DNA of 64,000 nt, taken from positions 73,630 through 137,629 of the forward strand of contig CAYXBA010000009.1 in NCBI GenBank assembly GCA_964463135.1. The letters run 5' to 3'. Below the pieces are notes generated by a model. It searched no databases, was not told the DNA's origin, and saw only the letters and a list, made by a program, of their open reading frames with translations. Position numbers and translations under genes: made by a program. Source of the DNA: UBA6898 sp964463135. GTDB lineage: Bacteria; Nitrospirota; Thermodesulfovibrionia; Thermodesulfovibrionales; UBA6898. Each line of letters begins with the position of its first letter. Position 1 is the first letter of the stretch. Shown here one piece after another: positions 51,406 through 59,999 of the stretch.

Positions 51406-51981
51406 ATGGTCGCAATAGCTGGATTGATATTAATGCTGTTTCTGGTCATTGCCGTGTTGGTCGTTGTGGCTGTAGTTATCATTTACAACAAGCTTGTCCG
51501 ACTCAGGACAACCGTAAAATCATCCTGGTCAGATATCGATGTGAACCTGAAGAAGCGCTATGACCTTGTGCCGAACCTGGTTGAGACCGTAAAGGGGTAC
51601 GCCGGTCATGAAAAATCGGTCCTCGAAAATGTGACGCTGGCCCGTTCGGCAGCCATGAAAGCAACCTCCCCGGCTGACAAGGCAAAATCCGAGAATTTTT
51701 TCACCGAGACCCTGAAAAGCCTCTTTGCCGTTGTAGAGGCCTATCCGCAGCTCAAGGCAAATGAGAACTTCCTGCAGCTTCAGCAGCAACTGAAAGAGCT
51801 TGAGGACAATATCGAATATGCCCGCCGTTATTACAATGCCGTGGTCAGGGATTACAACATCATGACCGAGACCTTCCCGTCCAATATCATCGCCGGCCAG
51901 TTCAAATTCGAACAGTCAGAGTTCTTCGAACTGGAAGAGGCAGCAGTCGAAAGAAAGCCGACAAAAGTAAGTTTTTCCTGA
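51406..51981 (+). CDS. lemA: LemA-family membrane protein
   Basis: The 191-residue protein has one N-terminal membrane helix (GLILMLFLVIAVLVVVAVVII) and the LemA helical domain: YNKLVRLRTTVKSSWSDIDVNLKKRYDLVPNLVETVKGYAGHE, AYPQLKANENFLQLQQQLKELEDNIEYARRYYNAVVRDYN and FPSNIIAGQF. The ATG follows GGAGGG by three bases. LemA is usually paired with a DUF2207 protein, which follows here by seven bases; function in envelope biology unknown. Confidence 0.94.
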   Translation: MVAIAGLILMLFLVIAVLVVVAVVIIYNKLVRLRTTVKSSWSDIDVNLKKRYDLVPNLVETVKGYAGHEKSVLENVTLARSAAMKATSPADKAKSENFFTETLKSLFAVVEAYPQLKANENFLQLQQQLKELEDNIEYARRYYNAVVRDYNIMTETFPSNIIAGQFKFEQSEFFELEEAAVERKPTKVSFS

Positions 51982-51988
51982 GAACAGC

Positions 51989-53722
51989 ATGACAAGGAAA
52001 GCTGCCTGTATTTTCTTTGTCTGCCTGATTCTCAGTCTTAACCTCTTTCTGCCTTCTTCTGCCTTTGCGCAGGACTTCACGATCAATGATTTTGATGTCT
52101 TCATTTCCATGTACCAGGACTCCTCCTTTACGGTCAAGGAGGCCCTGACCGTAGAGTTCCACCGCCAGAGACACGGTATCTATCGTGACATCCCCTATAT
52201 CTATACAGACAGCACGGGCGGGACGATCAAAACGCCGGTTCAAATTCTCTCGGTCACTGACAGCAACGGATCGAACATATCTTATCGGTTGATCAGACAG
52301 GGCAACAACATACGCGTCAGGATCGGCGACCCGAAAAGATATGTGTCCGGCATACAAAAATATGAGATCTTCTATAAGGTTGAAAATGCCATCCTCTTCT
52401 TTGACGATCACGATGAACTTTACTGGAACGTGACCGGCAATGCATGGGATGCTGACATAAGGAAAGCCAGCTGTCTCGTATCTCTTGCCGGAGAGAAGAC
52501 AAAGGAACACTGGGCCTCATGCTATACCGGCACGCAGGGCTCGCGCGAGTCTGCATGCAGGAACATTCCCGGCAATAATTCCATCGAATTCATCGCAGAG
52601 AAGAGTCTCTCACCCCGTGAAGGGTTCACCATAGCGTACGGCTGGGACAAGGGCATTGTTTCTCCGCCCACCGCTCTCAGGAAATTTCTCTGGACCATCA
52701 ATCTCAAGCAGAACTGGGTATTCATCCTGCCGGTATTCTCTTTCCTGATCATGCTCTTTATCTGGAGCCGGACAGGCAGGGACCCGCGGGTGAGGGATGC
52801 AGTTACGGTCATGTATAGCCCTCCTGTGTATGCCGGGACTCCGCTGACACCAGCTGAGGTCGGCGCTCTGGTTGATGAAAAGCTCGATCCGCGCGATATC
52901 ACGGCAACCATTGTCGGACTTGCGGTAAAGGGATTCATCACGATAGAGGAGACAAAGGAGGAAGGTCTCATCTTTGACCGCACCGACTACTACCTGAAGA
53001 AAGTGAAGGATGCAGATGGCTCGCTCAGCGGCTTTGAACGGCAACTGATGCTCGATATCCTGGGATCAATGCCTGGCCGGATGATCTCGGAACTGAAGAA
53101 CACCTTCTATAAGAATATCCCGCCACTGAAGAAACTGCTCTATAATGAACTCGTCAGAAAGAAATATTTTGTGATCAGCCCCGAGACGGTCAGGCACCTG
53201 TACACCGGTATCGGTCTGGCAGCAGGACTCGTCACTTCCCTTGTTTTGTCGCCTCTCATTGGAAATACTGTCGAGAATTACCGCGCTGTTATTGCCGGGG
53301 TGCTTGTCAGTCTCACCGTAATCGGTTTTTCCCGCTATATGCCTGCAAAAACAGTATCCGGATCATCGACCTATATGCATATCCTGGGATTCCAGGAATT
53401 TATGAACAAAGCAGAAAAAGATCAGTTGCAAAGGATGAAAGATCAGAATCTTTTTTCAACCTATTTCCCCTATGCCCTGGCCCTTAATGTGGCAGACAAC
53501 TGGGCAAAGGCATTCGAGGGGATCTATCAGGAGCCTCCAAACTGGTATGTTTCTCCGGGAGGAATGAGGACCTTTAATGCGGTCGGCTTTAACCACTCAT
53601 TTCATTCAGCCATGTCTGACCTGTCATCAGCCATATATTCCGCCCCGCGAGGCAGCGGCGGCAGCTCTGGCGGCGGCTCTTCAGGAGGCGGTTTTGGCGG
53701 AGGTGGTGGCGGAAGCTGGTAG
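51989..53722 (+). CDS. DUF2207 membrane protein
   Basis: The 577-residue protein has a signal peptide (MTRKAACIFFVCLILSLNLFLPSSAFA), an extracytoplasmic DUF2207 domain (DFTINDFDVFISMYQDSSFTVKEALTVEFHRQRHGIYRDIPY) and a membrane helix at about 245-262 (VFILPVFSFLIMLFIW). A cytosolic region (MYSPPVYAGTPLTPAEVGALVDEK) follows, then two more helices (residues 405-445) and a Gly/Ser-rich tail ending GGGGGSW. This architecture and the adjoining lemA gene are standard for the pair. Role unknown. Confidence 0.92.
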   Translation: MTRKAACIFFVCLILSLNLFLPSSAFAQDFTINDFDVFISMYQDSSFTVKEALTVEFHRQRHGIYRDIPYIYTDSTGGTIKTPVQILSVTDSNGSNISYRLIRQGNNIRVRIGDPKRYVSGIQKYEIFYKVENAILFFDDHDELYWNVTGNAWDADIRKASCLVSLAGEKTKEHWASCYTGTQGSRESACRNIPGNNSIEFIAEKSLSPREGFTIAYGWDKGIVSPPTALRKFLWTINLKQNWVFILPVFSFLIMLFIWSRTGRDPRVRDAVTVMYSPPVYAGTPLTPAEVGALVDEKLDPRDITATIVGLAVKGFITIEETKEEGLIFDRTDYYLKKVKDADGSLSGFERQLMLDILGSMPGRMISELKNTFYKNIPPLKKLLYNELVRKKYFVISPETVRHLYTGIGLAAGLVTSLVLSPLIGNTVENYRAVIAGVLVSLTVIGFSRYMPAKTVSGSSTYMHILGFQEFMNKAEKDQLQRMKDQNLFSTYFPYALALNVADNWAKAFEGIYQEPPNWYVSPGGMRTFNAVGFNHSFHSAMSDLSSAIYSAPRGSGGSSGGGSSGGGFGGGGGGSW

Positions 53723-53754
53723 AAAGGCTGTGACGGCAGGGAAGAAACGAACAA

Positions 53755-53793
53755 AGATAAGGGGAGCAGGTCAAAAACCTGCTCCCCTTATCT
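53755..53793. terminator. Strong palindromic hairpin between convergent genes
   Basis: AGATAAGGGGAGCAGGT-caaaa-ACCTGCTCCCCTTATCT is a perfect 17-bp stem with a 5-base loop. It lies between the ends of the plus-strand DUF2207 gene and the minus-strand LamG gene. T-runs are weak, but position and strength suggest a bidirectional terminator. Its core recurs at 56496-56524. Confidence 0.75.
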
Positions 53794-53841
53794 CATTGGT
53801 GCAACTGTTCCTTGCTAGGGCAGTCTAGAGGATCGCCCGGG

Positions 53842-56319
53842 TCATGGAACAAACTTGAGAGCTGTATTATTCGTCTCATTCGATTCTTTAACGATGTTTG
53901 ATGGATCGATCACACCGATAACATATTTGCCCGAGGGATTTTTCTTTGTCGTGAGATTGAAAGATTTCCCTTTGGTTATCTTCCCCTTGAGCGAGCCGTA
54001 ATTCAACGAGGCAATGAGCGTATCTCCCGGCTCATACGTGCTGTTGTCCGAAAGATAGACATTTACAACTGCATTATTCGCAGGAACTGCACCGGTGTTT
54101 GACAGACTGAGACTGCCGGATACCTTGTATATGCCTCTGCGGTCAGGGCCGCTCTTTCTGATCCAGGTCCATGAACCGCTAAGGTCCGGTGCAAGGTTGA
54201 ATATCACATTGCAGGTCTTGTCTGCAGTCATGGTAACCGTTCCATCCAGGCAGTCAGGGTCGCCGGACCAGCCCGCAAAGAGCGAGCCTGTTGAAGGTGT
54301 TGCGGTAAGCGTAACAACAGTGCCCTCACCATAGGCTTCAGAACAGTCAGTGCCGCAGTTTATCCCCGTTGCTGTTACTGTCCCCGCTCCTGTGCCGGAC
54401 TTGGCAACCGTGAGGGTGAGCTGATCTTCTTGCTGAGTGCACTGGCCTGCGCTGCCAGCATTATATATTGCTGCTATTTCAGATGCGGAGAGGGCACGGT
54501 TAAAGATCTGAATTTCATCTATTAACCCGGCATATGTTCCGCCATAGCTTTCGCTGGCCCATTTCCCAATTTCTAGTGGTGAGTTGATACCGTTACTAAA
54601 AACAAAGCCGGTGTCTGCCATTGTATTTTCCAATATTCCGTCAATATACATATTGAACATATTTGCCGTTCTGTCCCTTGTTACAACAATTAAATGCCAC
54701 TCCCCATCGTTCACTGCTAAGCCGGAATTTAAATTGCATCCAGCACAAAGTTCAAGTCTTGCGTAACCATTGTCAATAACCAATGAATACCAATTTCCAC
54801 CTCCTGCTGGATCCCTTTTGGTGACTATTCTTTTCCATGAGCCGTTTTGTGTAGTCTTTATCCAAGTGCTTATAGTGAACGGATCCGACCCGAAATTAAA
54901 ATCCGAAGAGCTTGGAACAGTCACATAATCATTTGTTCCATCAAGACTGAATGCCTGGCCGACCTTGCCGGGGGCAAAAACGGTGCCGTTCTGGAGAGTG
55001 CCGTTGTTTGTACCGATAATGTCATTAGCGTCTCCTTCTCCATCCCACCAGGAGATCATTCCGGAAGGAGGAGGAGTGCATGCGCTGCACTTTCCAGACA
55101 TTCCTTCATTGTACATCGCTGCTATTTCAGAGGCAGAAAGTGCGCGATTGAATATAGCGAGTTCATCCAGAAGTCCGGTGAAATATTTTTTACTCCCATT
55201 CTGATCCCACCATCTGCCGATCGAAGGATTTGAGGCATGGTAACCTATGTTATTGCCGCCTTCAGCGATCGTACGAACTAAACTCCCATCCAGATATATT
55301 TTAGATTCTGTCCCTGTCATGGTCCACGTAATAAAATGCCAGCTGTTTCCAAGAGATAATCCTGTAACTGCGTTTCCATCTTCATAGGCCAGCCCCGCGC
55401 CGCTCTTATCAGCTCGGATGCCTATTGCTGAATCGGTCATATCAAGGAGAAAATCATTGCCACCCTGGCTGTCGGCATCCATAAAGATCGTTCCAACACT
55501 GCTGCCGCCTGCATAGTATGTCCATACTGACAGCGTTAACTCTGTCATGTTCGGCATCGGATTTGACAATGTCACAAAATCATTTGCTCCGTCAAAACTG
55601 AACGCCTCATTGACCTTGCCCGGAGCGTACGTTGCGCCGTTTACCAGTGTGCCATCGTTAACTCCCATCGTATCCAACGCGCTATTGTCCCCTTTCCATA
55701 AGGAGAGCATGTCTGATGGAGGAGGCGTGCATACTGCTTCACCCCCCTGCAGCGCAAAAATATGCCTGCTGCGAGGGGGATAGTTATAGTTTTCCCATGG
55801 GCCAGCGTCACGTCTGATGGCTCCGTCTATTGTGCCGTCGCTGCTGTTGGCCCAGGCATAGTTGCCAGGTGAGTCGTTCGTGTAGATGTTTATCCAGTAT
55901 TTTGTACCTGCGTTCAGCATTGGACCTGAGACCGACATTGAGTATTCATACAAGGTCTTGCCCTGCAATATGCCTGCTGCAACCTTTGAAGCCGAACCAA
56001 CTGCCACGAAGATGGGTGTGCCATACGGAATGCCGTGAAGGTCGCCAGTATCAGTAAACAATTGAATGGTGAAGGACTCAGTTGCCGAAGGATTATCTGC
56101 GTCGTAATAGGAACCTTTCCATGTAATGGTTACGAGATTCTCGGACACGATCGGTACGAAATCATCTGCAAGCTGCTGATCAAAATACTGATATGCGCCC
56201 CTGTCTGACGTTTCGAGAGCAGCCTGTTCGTACAGCAATGCGGCTTGAGCAATAACAGGTGATAACATCAATACGGCAAACAGAACAAACAACAGTGAAG
56301 CAAGCGATATTTTTCTCAT
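53842..56319 (-). CDS. Exported LamG/InlB-repeat/CARDB surface protein (downstream copy)
   Basis: The 825-residue protein has a signal peptide (MRKISLASLLFVLFAVLMLSPVIAQA). An N-terminal beta-rich domain (about 30-200, FDQQLADDFVPIVSENLVTITW) comes first. Two LamG-type concanavalin-like domains of about 200 residues each follow, both introduced by CTPPPS(D/G)M and ending with FNRALSASEIAAIYN. Then come a divergent InlB-like repeat (GTVTATGINCGTDCSEAYGEG, FAGWSGDPDC) and a C-terminal CARDB-like domain (NNAVVNVYLSDNSTYEPGDTLI, VKESNETNNTALK). No LPxTG or PEP-CTERM anchor is seen. Likely secreted and carbohydrate- or protein-binding. ATG 56319 follows GGGGG. Confidence 0.88.
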   Translation of the reverse strand: MRKISLASLLFVLFAVLMLSPVIAQAALLYEQAALETSDRGAYQYFDQQLADDFVPIVSENLVTITWKGSYYDADNPSATESFTIQLFTDTGDLHGIPYGTPIFVAVGSASKVAAGILQGKTLYEYSMSVSGPMLNAGTKYWINIYTNDSPGNYAWANSSDGTIDGAIRRDAGPWENYNYPPRSRHIFALQGGEAVCTPPPSDMLSLWKGDNSALDTMGVNDGTLVNGATYAPGKVNEAFSFDGANDFVTLSNPMPNMTELTLSVWTYYAGGSSVGTIFMDADSQGGNDFLLDMTDSAIGIRADKSGAGLAYEDGNAVTGLSLGNSWHFITWTMTGTESKIYLDGSLVRTIAEGGNNIGYHASNPSIGRWWDQNGSKKYFTGLLDELAIFNRALSASEIAAMYNEGMSGKCSACTPPPSGMISWWDGEGDANDIIGTNNGTLQNGTVFAPGKVGQAFSLDGTNDYVTVPSSSDFNFGSDPFTISTWIKTTQNGSWKRIVTKRDPAGGGNWYSLVIDNGYARLELCAGCNLNSGLAVNDGEWHLIVVTRDRTANMFNMYIDGILENTMADTGFVFSNGINSPLEIGKWASESYGGTYAGLIDEIQIFNRALSASEIAAIYNAGSAGQCTQQEDQLTLTVAKSGTGAGTVTATGINCGTDCSEAYGEGTVVTLTATPSTGSLFAGWSGDPDCLDGTVTMTADKTCNVIFNLAPDLSGSWTWIRKSGPDRRGIYKVSGSLSLSNTGAVPANNAVVNVYLSDNSTYEPGDTLIASLNYGSLKGKITKGKSFNLTTKKNPSGKYVIGVIDPSNIVKESNETNNTALKFVP
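53866..54510. repeat. Direct repeat, copy 1 (3' end of LamG gene)
   Basis: About 645 bases nearly identical to 56568-57212, covering the last part of the LamG domain, the InlB-like repeat and CARDB. The few differences I saw by eye are single bases. Similarity stops abruptly at CGGTTAAAGATC on the upstream side. Confidence 0.85.
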
Positions 56320-56495
56320 AAAACCCCCATTATTTATAAATTTCATCCCGGGAAAAAACATGAACTAACATGATATAAGAATACGCTTGAACATCGTATA
56401 AATCAAGAATTAATCCGTCAGAATTCAGTTCCACAGGGAAATTCTGAGCTGCCTTCTTCTGGCTATTTTAGGAGAGATTAAGGGGTGTTACGCCG

Positions 56496-56524
56496 CAGGG
56501 AGCAGGTCGAAAACCTGCTCCCTG
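56496..56524. terminator. Hairpin downstream of the second LamG gene
   Basis: CAGGGAGCAGGT-cgaaa-ACCTGCTCCCTG is a perfect 12-bp stem 20 bases past the stop of the upstream LamG gene. Its core GGGAGCAGGT...ACCTGCTCCC is the same as in the hairpin at 53755-53793, so it was probably duplicated with the gene. The surrounding 56362-56495 shows nothing else apart from the promoter region for the downstream copy. Confidence 0.7.
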
Positions 56525-56543
56525 ACCGAGTATTCATTGAGGC

Positions 56544-58964
56544 TTACGGAAAAACTTTGAGGACAGAATTATTCGTCTCATTCGATTCTTTAACGATGTT
56601 TGAAGGATCGATCACACCGATAACATATTTGCCCGAGGGATTTTTCTTTGTCGTGAGATTGAAAGATTTCCCTTTGGTTATCTTCCCCTTGAGCGAGCCG
56701 TAATTCAACGAGGCAATGAGCGTATCTCCCGGCTCATACGTGCTGTTGTCCGAAAGATAGACATTAACAACGGCATTATTCGCAGGAACTGCACCGGTGT
56801 TTGAGAGACTGAGACTGCCGGATACCTTGTATATGCCCCTTTTGTCCGGTCCGCTCTTCCTGATCCAGGTCCATGAACCACTCAGGTCCGGTGCAAGGTT
56901 GAATATCGCATTGCAGGTCTTGTCTGCAGTCATGGTAACCGTTCCATCCAGGCAGTCAGGGTCGCCGGACCAGCCCGCAAAGAGCGAGCCTGTTGAAGGT
57001 GTTGCGGTAAGCGTAACAACAGTGCCCTCACCATAGGCTTCAGAACAGTCAGTGCCGCAGTTTATCCCCGTTGCTGTTACTGTCCCCGCTCCTGTGCCGG
57101 ACTTGGCAACCGTGAGGGTGAGCTGATCTTCTTGCTGAGTGCACTGGCCTGCGCTGCCAGCATTATATATTGCTGCTATTTCAGATGCGGAGAGGGCACG
57201 GTTAAAGATCGCAGCTTCGTCGATCAGACCTTTAAATGATGAATTGAAGCCATGAGCGGCGACAGTTTGCGGCGAAAAGTTGCCAATATACCATCCCCGC
57301 GTATTATCTGATGACCCGGAAAAATCACGCACTTTGCTATTTTTCAGCATTCCATCTACATAGAGATCTAAAACAGAACCATCATAGGTTGCCGTCACAA
57401 AGTGCCACCCTGTTGTCAAGGCAGTTGAGGTAGTAACATCTGCCAGTTGCCTCTGGTTGATCGCAAATGAAAGATTCCCGGCATTAATGGACAAATACGT
57501 AGAGAAGTTGCCGATTCCGCCCCCTTCTCCCATATAGTTACCGGCAATGACTTGGTACAGAGCTGTGTCCGATGAGTTTATCCATGCAGAAATTGAAAAT
57601 GGCAGTGTTTCACTCAAGGCAGTGTTATTCAGCATTCCTGCGCTGATGGCATCATCAATACCATCAAAACTGAAAGCACGTCCAATTTTGCCATTGGCGA
57701 AAGTAGCGCCATTTGTCATTGTGCCATGATTACCGTCAAACGAATCAAATGCATTATCCTCTGCCCGCCACCATGCTACCAGATCAGAAGGAGGAGGCGT
57801 GCATGAGCGGCACTTGCCGGCGCTGCCTGCATTATAAATAGCAGCGATCTCCGAAACAGAAAGGGCGCGGTCGAAGACCTCGACTTCATCTATGAGGCCG
57901 TTCCAAGTTGCCCCGCTTACAATATTGCGCCCTATTTGCAGGTCTGCAGCGACTGGGGTAATGGTTCCGGCGAAGCTTGCATTCCCCACCTCTTGTCCGT
58001 TGAAATAAACTTTGATCACGTTTCCGTCATATGTGCCGGCAACGTGTGTCCATACGTTGAGAGGTAAAGCAACATTAGACGTTGCATATCGCCAGTCCCC
58101 GCTCACCCAGACAAAAAAGTTGATTCTGCCGGTTCCATCGAACATATCCTCCAGTGTGAACCCTCCAACGTTACCAATTGTCCTCTTGTTGATGATCGAT
58201 GCCCCTAACTGGTATGACGCCGGTTTGACCCACGCATCAACAGTTATATTCGTAGGATCAGGGATGGACTCCAAAACCTGAAATTCCGCTATACCCACCC
58301 ATGCACACCAGGCTCCAGGATTGGTTCCTTCATACTTGATGTAGCGTGCTGAGTATGCACCATTTACCGGAATTGAAATCGGAACAACCCAGCCTGATGG
58401 ATTACTGCCCGTATGGCGCTCTGTCCATGTTGAGGCGTCGTCCGAAGTCCAGATGGTATAACCTGATGTCTGTAAAGGATAAAAATACAACTGCCCAACA
58501 GTCCTGGGCGTGCCGAGGTCCAGCATGAAAGTGTTATAGTTATAGCCGGGTCCCCAACAATTATTATGGCTCCACCAGTAACTGCTCATGTTACCGTCAA
58601 CCACATATAAAGGATTGCCACTTTCAGTATTTGTCAAGGCGGTCAGAGGTCTGTTGAGCGCCAGGTTATTCGCTGCCGGGACACTGACGTAATCGCCCGA
58701 GCCGTTAAAACTGAAGGCCTGGCCCACCATGCCAGGGGCATACGTTGCGCCGTTTACGAGTGTTCCATTGTTACTCCCTATCATATCAAGGGCGTTGTTA
58801 TCGCCGCTCCACCATGAGATCATGCCGGAAGGGGGAGGCGTACAAACAGAAACAGTACCACCCTCGACCCAGGCCGGACTGCCAACCATTAGAAGAATTG
58901 AAATAAGCGCCAACACTGGGAAATAAGACCTTACAACACTATCCCTGTTTCGTTCCTTGTACAT
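56544..58964 (-). CDS. Exported LamG surface protein with nested F5/8-type domain (upstream copy)
   Basis: The 806-residue protein has a signal peptide (RSYFPVLALISILLMVGSPAWVEG), two LamG-type domains, the InlB-like repeat and the CARDB-like C-terminus. The first LamG domain starts at CTPPPSGMISWWSGDNNALD and is interrupted after GDYVSVPAANNLAL. The interruption, about 150 residues, is a coagulation-factor 5/8 (discoidin)-like domain (NRPLTALTNTESGNPLYVVDGN, GTPRTVGQLYFYP, SARYIKYEGTNPGAWCAWVGIAEFQV). LamG resumes at DPTNITVDAWVKP. ATG follows GGAGGG at a good distance. Secreted, likely glycan-binding. Confidence 0.88.
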   Translation of the reverse strand: MYKERNRDSVVRSYFPVLALISILLMVGSPAWVEGGTVSVCTPPPSGMISWWSGDNNALDMIGSNNGTLVNGATYAPGMVGQAFSFNGSGDYVSVPAANNLALNRPLTALTNTESGNPLYVVDGNMSSYWWSHNNCWGPGYNYNTFMLDLGTPRTVGQLYFYPLQTSGYTIWTSDDASTWTERHTGSNPSGWVVPISIPVNGAYSARYIKYEGTNPGAWCAWVGIAEFQVLESIPDPTNITVDAWVKPASYQLGASIINKRTIGNVGGFTLEDMFDGTGRINFFVWVSGDWRYATSNVALPLNVWTHVAGTYDGNVIKVYFNGQEVGNASFAGTITPVAADLQIGRNIVSGATWNGLIDEVEVFDRALSVSEIAAIYNAGSAGKCRSCTPPPSDLVAWWRAEDNAFDSFDGNHGTMTNGATFANGKIGRAFSFDGIDDAISAGMLNNTALSETLPFSISAWINSSDTALYQVIAGNYMGEGGGIGNFSTYLSINAGNLSFAINQRQLADVTTSTALTTGWHFVTATYDGSVLDLYVDGMLKNSKVRDFSGSSDNTRGWYIGNFSPQTVAAHGFNSSFKGLIDEAAIFNRALSASEIAAIYNAGSAGQCTQQEDQLTLTVAKSGTGAGTVTATGINCGTDCSEAYGEGTVVTLTATPSTGSLFAGWSGDPDCLDGTVTMTADKTCNAIFNLAPDLSGSWTWIRKSGPDKRGIYKVSGSLSLSNTGAVPANNAVVNVYLSDNSTYEPGDTLIASLNYGSLKGKITKGKSFNLTTKKNPSGKYVIGVIDPSNIVKESNETNNSVLKVFP
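56568..57212. repeat. Direct repeat, copy 2 (3' end of LamG gene)
   Basis: Near-identical to 53866-54510, with a constant offset of 2702 bases. See that entry. Confidence 0.85.
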
Positions 58965-59063
58965 ATCGCCCTCCTAATAGGCTGTTTTGCTCATTGTTTT
59001 GGCGTGTTTGCCATTCACTATGTCATAAAATGACAAAATACGATATAAGAAAACCCCACGACC

Positions 59064-59999
59064 TCAGATGACCGCCTTGATAGCGTCAACCGTCTTGTTA
59101 AGGCTCTCAGTGTCCTCGACATTCAGGATCTTCGCTTCAGGCACGATCCGCTTGATCAGGCCTGAAAGGACCTTGCCGGGGCCGACCTCGATAAAGGTAT
59201 CTATGCCGGATGCAGCCATATTTTTTATGGAGTCTTCCCAGAGCAGCGGACTGTTAAGCTGCTTCACCAGCGATGTCTTGATGCCTTCGACGGTGTCCAG
59301 GAAAAGGGCATCAGCATTATTCATCACCGGGAGAGCAGGGGCTTTGAGTTCTATGGTATCGAGCAGTTTTGCCAGCCTTTCAGACGCAGGAGCCATCAGC
59401 CTGCAATGAGATGGGGCGCTTACTGCCAATGCCAGCGCCCTTTTCGCACCTGCATCTTTTGCAAGCTTCATGGCATCTTCAACAGCCTGCTTTTCGCCCG
59501 CGATCACGATCTGGCCCGGGCAATTATAATTGGCAGCAGCCACATAGCCAGACCCGACTGACAGGCAGATATCATCGAGTGTCTTGCGCTCAAGTCCGAG
59601 GATTGCGGCCATCAGCCCTTTTCCCTCAGGCACTGCCTCCTGCATGAAGGTCCCTCTCTGCTCGGTAAGCTTCACGGCATCCCTTAATGAGAGCACGCCC
59701 GCTGCCGTGATCGCAGAATATTCACCGAGGCTGTGCCCTGCAACAGCAGCAGGGGTAATACCTTTTGCAGTAAGGACGCGAAAGACCGCAATGCTCGCCG
59801 TAAGGATGGAAGGCTGGGTCCTGAAGGTCTTGTCCAGTTCTTCTTTCGGACCGTTAAAACAGAGTTCCTGCATGTCATAACCAAGGGCCTCGGAAGCCTC
59901 AGCAAACGCATCGCGCGCCTCTGCAAAATTATCGCAGAGGTCCCTGCCCATACCAATGGTCTGGGCGCCCTGACCGGGAAAAACAAACGCTGTCTTCAT
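59064..59999 (-). CDS. fabD: Malonyl-CoA:ACP transacylase
   Basis: The 311-residue enzyme loads malonyl groups onto acyl carrier protein for fatty-acid synthesis. It has FVFPGQGAQTIGMGRDL, the nucleophile Ser90 in GHSLGEYSA, QRGTFMQEAVPEG, catalytic His198 in SAPSHCRLM, and IEVGPGKVLSGLIKRI. Other fab genes are not downstream in the window. Its start overlaps the stop of etfA by four bases, an unusual operon partner. Confidence 0.95.
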   Translation of the reverse strand: MKTAFVFPGQGAQTIGMGRDLCDNFAEARDAFAEASEALGYDMQELCFNGPKEELDKTFRTQPSILTASIAVFRVLTAKGITPAAVAGHSLGEYSAITAAGVLSLRDAVKLTEQRGTFMQEAVPEGKGLMAAILGLERKTLDDICLSVGSGYVAAANYNCPGQIVIAGEKQAVEDAMKLAKDAGAKRALALAVSAPSHCRLMAPASERLAKLLDTIELKAPALPVMNNADALFLDTVEGIKTSLVKQLNSPLLWEDSIKNMAASGIDTFIEVGPGKVLSGLIKRIVPEAKILNVEDTESLNKTVDAIKAVI

